Assembly: GCA_946478965.1 (NCBI GenBank) | Contig: CAMLDQ010000040.1 | Span: 1 to 17,964 of the forward strand | Reading direction: 5' to 3' | DNA length: 17,964 bases | From: an uncultured Methylobacillus sp. | GTDB taxonomy: Bacteria > Pseudomonadota > Gammaproteobacteria > Burkholderiales > Methylophilaceae | Notes under the pieces: model-generated | What the model was told of the DNA's origin: nothing | Databases searched by the model: none | What the model saw: the letters and a program-made list of their open reading frames with translations, nothing else | Shown here: in pieces, positions 14,157 through 17,964 of the stretch | How positions within the stretch are numbered: the first letter of the stretch is position 1 | How the letters are laid out: every line of letters begins with the position of its first letter | Program-made: the position numbers and the translations under genes

Positions 14157-14894
14157 TCAGGCCATGTACATTCCGCCGTTGACATGCAGGGTCTCACCGG
14201 TCACGTAGCCTGCAGCAGACGACGCCAGGTAGGTGACGGCGGCAGCAATATCTTCTGCCTGCCCGAGACGCCCCAGCGGGATGTGCTGCAACAGTCTGGC
14301 ACGCTGTTCTTCCGGAAGTTCACGCGTCATGTCGGTGTCGATAAACCCGGGCGCCACGCAGTTAACCGTGATGCCGCGGCTGCCTACTTCCTGCGCCAGC
14401 GACTTGGTGAAACCGGACATTCCCGCCTTGGCGGCAGCATAATTGGTTTGGCCTGCATTACCTGAATGCCCGACCACGGACGAGATATTGATGATGCGGC
14501 CGTAGCGCGCCTTCATCATCGGACGCAGCACCGCCTGAGAAAGCCGAAATACCGATTTGAGATTGGTCGACATGACGGCATCCCAATCCTCTTCCTTCAT
14601 GCGCATCAGCAAGGTATCGCGGGTGACGCCGGCATTATTCACCAGGATGGCAATCTCGCCATATTGTGCGGCGATCTGCTTCAGCACGTCTTCCACCTGA
14701 GCAGCATCATTGACGTCCAGTGCCATGCCCGTACCCCGTATACCGGCTTGCTGGAAAGCCGCACTGATCTGCTCGGCACCTTTTTGTGTGGTGGCGGTTC
14801 CGATCACCGTCGCACCCTGCCTGCCCAATGCTTGGGCGATAGCCGCCCCGATACCTCGACTGGCGCCTGTTACCAGCGCGATTTGGTCCTGCAT
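14157..14894 (-). CDS. fabG: 3-oxoacyl-ACP reductase
   Basis: This 245-residue short-chain dehydrogenase makes the NADPH-dependent first reduction of each fatty acid cycle. The cofactor loop TGASRGIG is at 9-16, NNAG at 86-89, and the catalytic set is N111, S139, Y152 and K156 (YAAAK). The C-terminal ETLHVNGGMYMA end is typical of FabG. GAGGAG stands about eight bases before the ATG, just after fabD. Position between fabD and acpP is canonical. Confidence 0.96.
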   Translation of the reverse strand: MQDQIALVTGASRGIGAAIAQALGRQGATVIGTATTQKGAEQISAAFQQAGIRGTGMALDVNDAAQVEDVLKQIAAQYGEIAILVNNAGVTRDTLLMRMKEEDWDAVMSTNLKSVFRLSQAVLRPMMKARYGRIINISSVVGHSGNAGQTNYAAAKAGMSGFTKSLAQEVGSRGITVNCVAPGFIDTDMTRELPEEQRARLLQHIPLGRLGQAEDIAAAVTYLASSAAGYVTGETLHVNGGMYMA

Positions 14895-14905
14895 TATTTA
14901 TCTCC

Positions 14906-15835
14906 TCAAGTGTTCAGCTGGCTTTTCGCTTCGCTTATCGCTTCAGCGCCAGTCAACGCAAAGCACGTCATTTCCGCCGCAATGCGCTTGTTCAGCCCGG
15001 CCAGCACCTTGCCCGGTCCGCACTCGGCGGCGTGCGTAACGCCTTGCTCCGCCATGTTCTTAATCGTTTCGACCCAGCGCACCGGGCTATAGAGTTGCCG
15101 CACCAGGGCATCCTTGATGTTTGCGGCATCGCTGTATGCAGCGACATCTGCATTGTGGAGTACCGGTACCTTCGGGACTTGTACCGCGACATTTTCCAGG
15201 TAGCGGGCAAGCTGCACGGCCGCCGGCTTCATCAGCGCACAATGCGACGGCACGCTGACGGGTAAAATCAAGGCACGCTTGGCACCTTTGGCCTTGGCCA
15301 GTTCCATGCCACGTTCAACCGCAGCCTTGTTGCCGGCAATCACGATCTGGCCGGGGGAATTGAAATTGACCGCTTCCAGCACCTCGTTTTGCGCCGCTTC
15401 CGCACACACGGCACGAACGACATCGTCCTCCAGTCCCAGCACTGCGGCCATGGCGCCAATCCCTTCAGCAACCGAGCCCTGCATGGCCTCAGCGCGATAG
15501 CGGACCAGCGGCAATGCGTCCTCGAACGAAAGTGCATCGGCTGCCACCAGCGCGGTATATTCGCCCAGGCTGTGGCCTGCCAGCACGCAGGGTTGAGCAC
15601 CGCCCTCCGCCTGCCAGGCACGCCAAGTCGCGACGCCGGCCGTCAGCATCAGCGGCTGGGTATTGGCCGTCTGATTGAGTTCCTCGTTAGGTTCCGTCAC
15701 CATGCGCCACAAGTCCTGCGCCAGAATTGCCGAGGCTTCAGCAAACGTTTCGCGAATCACCGCAGACTCGCCGAAGCCTTGCATCATCCCCACAGATTGC
15801 GAGCCTTGACCAGGAAAAAGGAAAGCAAATTTCAT
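14906..15835 (-). CDS. fabD: Malonyl-CoA:ACP transacylase
   Basis: This 309-residue acyltransferase loads malonate from CoA onto ACP. The nucleophile is S89 in GHSLGEYTAL and its partner histidine is H198 in VPSHCALM. R114 lies in the VRYRAEAMQ segment that binds the malonyl carboxylate. The N-terminal FLFPGQGSQ motif is intact. It starts nine bases after the fabH stop, and the ribosome binding site (GAGAT) is only moderate. Confidence 0.96.
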   Translation of the reverse strand: MKFAFLFPGQGSQSVGMMQGFGESAVIRETFAEASAILAQDLWRMVTEPNEELNQTANTQPLMLTAGVATWRAWQAEGGAQPCVLAGHSLGEYTALVAADALSFEDALPLVRYRAEAMQGSVAEGIGAMAAVLGLEDDVVRAVCAEAAQNEVLEAVNFNSPGQIVIAGNKAAVERGMELAKAKGAKRALILPVSVPSHCALMKPAAVQLARYLENVAVQVPKVPVLHNADVAAYSDAANIKDALVRQLYSPVRWVETIKNMAEQGVTHAAECGPGKVLAGLNKRIAAEMTCFALTGAEAISEAKSQLNT

Positions 15836-15844
15836 TGGATATCT

Positions 15845-16798
15845 CTAATACTTGAGTAAAACGGAGCCCCAGGTAAAACCTCCACCGAAGGCCTCCATCA
15901 ATAGGGTTTCACCACGCCGGATGCGGCCATCCCGAACCGCTGCGTCCAACGCCAGCGGAATTGAAGCGGCCGAGGTGTTGCCATGCTTGTCGACAGTCAC
16001 CACCACGCGATCCATGTCCATGCCCAGTTTTTTTGCAGTAGCCTGGATAATCCGGATATTGGCCTGGTGCGGGACCAGCCAGTCCACCTGAGACTTGTCC
16101 ATGCCGTTCGCATGCAGCGTCTCGTCGACGATCGCGTCCAGCGTATTTACCGCCACCTTGAATACGGGGTTGCCTTCCATATGGATGGTTGCACTGCCTT
16201 CTCGCTGCGAAACGCCGCTCGGCACATGCAACAGATGGGCATAGCTGCCGTCGGCATGCAAGTGGCATGAAATGATTCCGGGCTCTTCGCTTGCCTTGAG
16301 CACCACGGCACCTGCGCCGTCGCCCCACAATACGCAGTTGCTGCGGTCACTCCAGTCCGTGATGCGCGACATGGTTTCCGCACCCACCACGAGGGCGCAT
16401 CGGGCGCTGCCGGATTTGATGAATTGGTCCGCCGTTGCGAGCGCGTAAATAAATCCGCTGCAGACGGCCTGGATATCGAAGGCGGGACAGCCGCCAATAC
16501 CCAGCTTGCTTTGCAGCAAGCAGGCCGTGCTCGGAAAAACACGATCAGGCGTGGTCGTGGCTACAATGATGAGGTCGACCTCCTGCGGCATGACGCCGGC
16601 CGACTCCATGGCAGCTTGCGCTGCATGCATGGACAGATCACTGGTGCACTCATCATCGGCTGCAATATGGCGCTCACGGATTCCCGTGCGCGTCACAATC
16701 CATTCGTCGGTTGTTTCCACCATGCGCTCGAGGTCGGCATTGGTGAGTATCTTGCGTGGCAGGTAACTGCCTGTACCCGCCACTCGGGAATAGATCAT
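15845..16798 (-). CDS. fabH: Beta-ketoacyl-ACP synthase III
   Basis: This 317-residue initiating condensing enzyme joins acetyl-CoA to malonyl-ACP. The catalytic triad is C113 (QAVCSGF), H244 (VPHQANIRI) and N274 (HGNTSAAS). The C-terminal GGGFTWGS motif, part of the oxyanion region, is present. The start overlaps the plsX stop as ATGA, so the two are translationally coupled, which is standard for plsX-fabH. Confidence 0.96.
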   Translation of the reverse strand: MIYSRVAGTGSYLPRKILTNADLERMVETTDEWIVTRTGIRERHIAADDECTSDLSMHAAQAAMESAGVMPQEVDLIIVATTTPDRVFPSTACLLQSKLGIGGCPAFDIQAVCSGFIYALATADQFIKSGSARCALVVGAETMSRITDWSDRSNCVLWGDGAGAVVLKASEEPGIISCHLHADGSYAHLLHVPSGVSQREGSATIHMEGNPVFKVAVNTLDAIVDETLHANGMDKSQVDWLVPHQANIRIIQATAKKLGMDMDRVVVTVDKHGNTSAASIPLALDAAVRDGRIRRGETLLMEAFGGGFTWGSVLLKY

Positions 16799-17829
16799 GC
16801 AGGATCGTCCTGTACAGAAACTTGCACGTGCTCGATCGCCAGTTGCTCGCTGATGCGACGCAAGACGCCGCTTCGCGCTTCCTCAATGGCTGTTTCGATC
16901 GCATGCACAAAGGCAAAACTATCGGCACCACCGTGACTCTTCACCACAATGCCACGCAAACCCAACAAACTGGCCCCGTTGTAGCGGCGCGGATCAAGAC
17001 GTCGCTTGAACGCACGCAGCACCGGCAATGCAACCAATGCCGCCAGCTTGGTAAACAAGTTACGTTTAAACTCCGTCGTCAGGAAGCGCGCCATCATCTG
17101 CGCCAGCCCTTCGGAGGTTTTCAGTGCGACATTGCCGACAAAGCCATCGCACACGACGAGATCCGTCGTGCCTTTGTAGATATCGTTGCCTTCCACATTA
17201 CCATAAAAGTTCAGATGGCTGGCACGCAGCAATTCCCCTGCTTGCTTGACCACTTCATTCCCTTTTATGTCCTCCGACCCGATGTTCAGCAGGCCGACCG
17301 TGGGGCGCTCCTTGTGCTCGACGCAGGTCACGAGCATTGCGCCCATGATGGCAAATTGCAGGAGGTGCTCGGCGGTGCAGTCTGCATTCGCACCCAAATC
17401 GAGCATATAGGTATGGCCCCGTTGGCTCGGCAAGGTGGAAGCAATGGCAGGACGATCGATTCCCGGCAACGTCTTCAGCACGAAGCGCGCGATCGCCATC
17501 AAAGCCCCGGTATTGCCGGCGCTGACGCAGACGCTCGCCTCGCCGCTCTTGACGAGATTGACGGCCACCCGCATGGAGGAGTCTTTTTTGCCGCGCAACG
17601 CGCTTTGCGGAGGCTCGTCCATAGCCACCACCTGGCTGGCATGGTGGATGCGCAGGCGCGGCCCGACACTGGCGCCTCGTGCCCGCAACTCCGCCTCGAT
17701 GGCATCCGTCAGACCGACCAGCACGATATTGATTTCACTATCCTGCTCAAGCGCCTGAAGCGCAGCAGGAACGGTCACATGGGGGCCGTGATCCCCCCCC
17801 ATGGCGTCAATTGCAACAGTAATATCCAT
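16795..17829 (-). CDS. plsX: Phosphate acyltransferase PlsX
   Basis: This 344-residue enzyme converts acyl-ACP to acyl-phosphate, the donor for PlsY in phospholipid synthesis. The family N-terminus [10 protein letters not shown], the central [10 protein letters not shown], and the later [11 protein letters not shown] and [10 protein letters not shown] motifs are all present. I use ATG at 17829 (MDITVAID). A TTG at 17835, adding two residues, is better spaced from the only GAGG (seven bases against thirteen), so the true start is open. A hairpin ending just before these codons includes that GAGG. plsX follows rpmF and is coupled to fabH. Confidence 0.94.
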   Translation of the reverse strand: MDITVAIDAMGGDHGPHVTVPAALQALEQDSEINIVLVGLTDAIEAELRARGASVGPRLRIHHASQVVAMDEPPQSALRGKKDSSMRVAVNLVKSGEASVCVSAGNTGALMAIARFVLKTLPGIDRPAIASTLPSQRGHTYMLDLGANADCTAEHLLQFAIMGAMLVTCVEHKERPTVGLLNIGSEDIKGNEVVKQAGELLRASHLNFYGNVEGNDIYKGTTDLVVCDGFVGNVALKTSEGLAQMMARFLTTEFKRNLFTKLAALVALPVLRAFKRRLDPRRYNGASLLGLRGIVVKSHGGADSFAFVHAIETAIEEARSGVLRRISEQLAIEHVQVSVQDDPA

Positions 17830-17836
17830 AAACAAA

Positions 17837-17866
17837 GCGCCGCCTCATTAACGAGACGGCGCGTCT
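17837..17866 (-). promoter_or_regulatory. rpmF-plsX hairpin with an alternative fold, covering the plsX ribosome binding site
   Basis: In the minus-strand RNA, GCGCCGTCTC and GAGGCGGCGC (17862-17837) form a 10-bp stem with one G-U pair and a six-base loop, followed by UUUGUUU leading into the plsX start. A smaller competing hairpin, AGACG-CGC-CGTCT (17866-17854), uses part of the same sequence. The large stem hides GAGG and resembles a terminator, while the small one would free it. Confidence 0.5.
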
Positions 17867-17887
17867 GTTTTCTTATGGGATAAGAAC

Positions 17888-17964
17888 TTATTCGCCTTTG
17901 GAAGGCAGCACCTTGCGGCCACGGTAGTAGCCGTTCGGGCTCACGTGGTGACGCAGGTGCACTT
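17888..17964 (-). CDS. rpmF: 50S ribosomal protein L32, C-terminal part
   Basis: The last 24 codons of a gene entering from the right edge end in HLRHHVSPNGYYRGRKVLPS and then KGE. This is the C-terminus of bacterial L32, a structural protein of the large ribosomal subunit. The 5' part is outside the window. Location directly before plsX is the classic rpmF-plsX-fabHDG arrangement, linking ribosome and lipid synthesis in one transcript. The gap to plsX holds a regulatory-looking hairpin. Confidence 0.93.
   Translation of the reverse strand, partial: VHLRHHVSPNGYYRGRKVLPSKGE

Noticed and set aside
16756..17883. 375-codon plus-strand ORF opposite plsX
   Set aside because: It is a shadow of plsX and the end of fabH, with a His/Gln/Arg-rich composition typical of an antisense frame.

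Overview
The window reads as bacterial chromosome from a denitrifying betaproteobacterium. The gene order rpmF-plsX-fabH-fabD-fabG-acpP-fabF-pabC-mltG-tmk-holB-pilZ-tatD, a type IV pilus PilZ protein, moderately high GC content and a heme d1 (cytochrome cd1 nitrite reductase) gene set all fit that group. Nitrosomonadales-type organisms such as the Gallionellaceae or Sulfuricellaceae are my best guess, as inference only. I see no insertion sequence, prophage, CRISPR array, tRNA or rRNA.

Left part (1-3532, + strand): the 3' end of a heme d1 biosynthesis operon, nirG (5' truncated by the window edge), nirH, nirJ and nirN. nirG/nirH and nirJ/nirN each overlap by 4 bases. NirG and NirH are siroheme decarboxylase subunits. 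NirJ is a radical SAM enzyme that modifies the didecarboxysiroheme ring. NirN is a periplasmic c-type cytochrome with a d1-binding propeller that completes heme d1. nirE does not lie between nirJ and nirN.

Next (3546-4872, - strand): a Dnr-like Crp/Fnr regulator and, downstream of it, a RIC/DnrN-type hemerythrin di-iron protein without the usual N-terminal Cys domain. This pair converges on nirN and looks like the regulatory and nitrosative-stress partner of the nir genes. Divergent from the regulator is a Cys/Met-metabolism PLP enzyme (5044-6213, +). Its probable -10 box lies inside a perfect 7-7-7 inverted repeat, and it has a structured 5' leader.

The convergent gap 6214-6458 holds a 15-codon, three-cysteine ORF with a strong ribosome binding site and a possible promoter, two interlocked AT-rich palindromes, and the terminator of the long minus-strand cluster.

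Right part (17964 down to 6459, all - strand): rpmF (3' end only), plsX, fabH, fabD, fabG, then a terminator and promoter, acpP, fabF, a 280-base AT-rich gap with a perfect DnaA box, pabC, mltG, tmk, holB, pilZ, tatD, an MBL hydrolase, and a small exported BamE-like protein. The first half builds fatty acids and feeds phospholipid synthesis. The second half mixes folate, cell-wall, nucleotide, replication and pilus functions in a tightly overlapping run. The coding content is conventional. The least explained signals are the regulatory structures and the Cys-rich mini-ORF.
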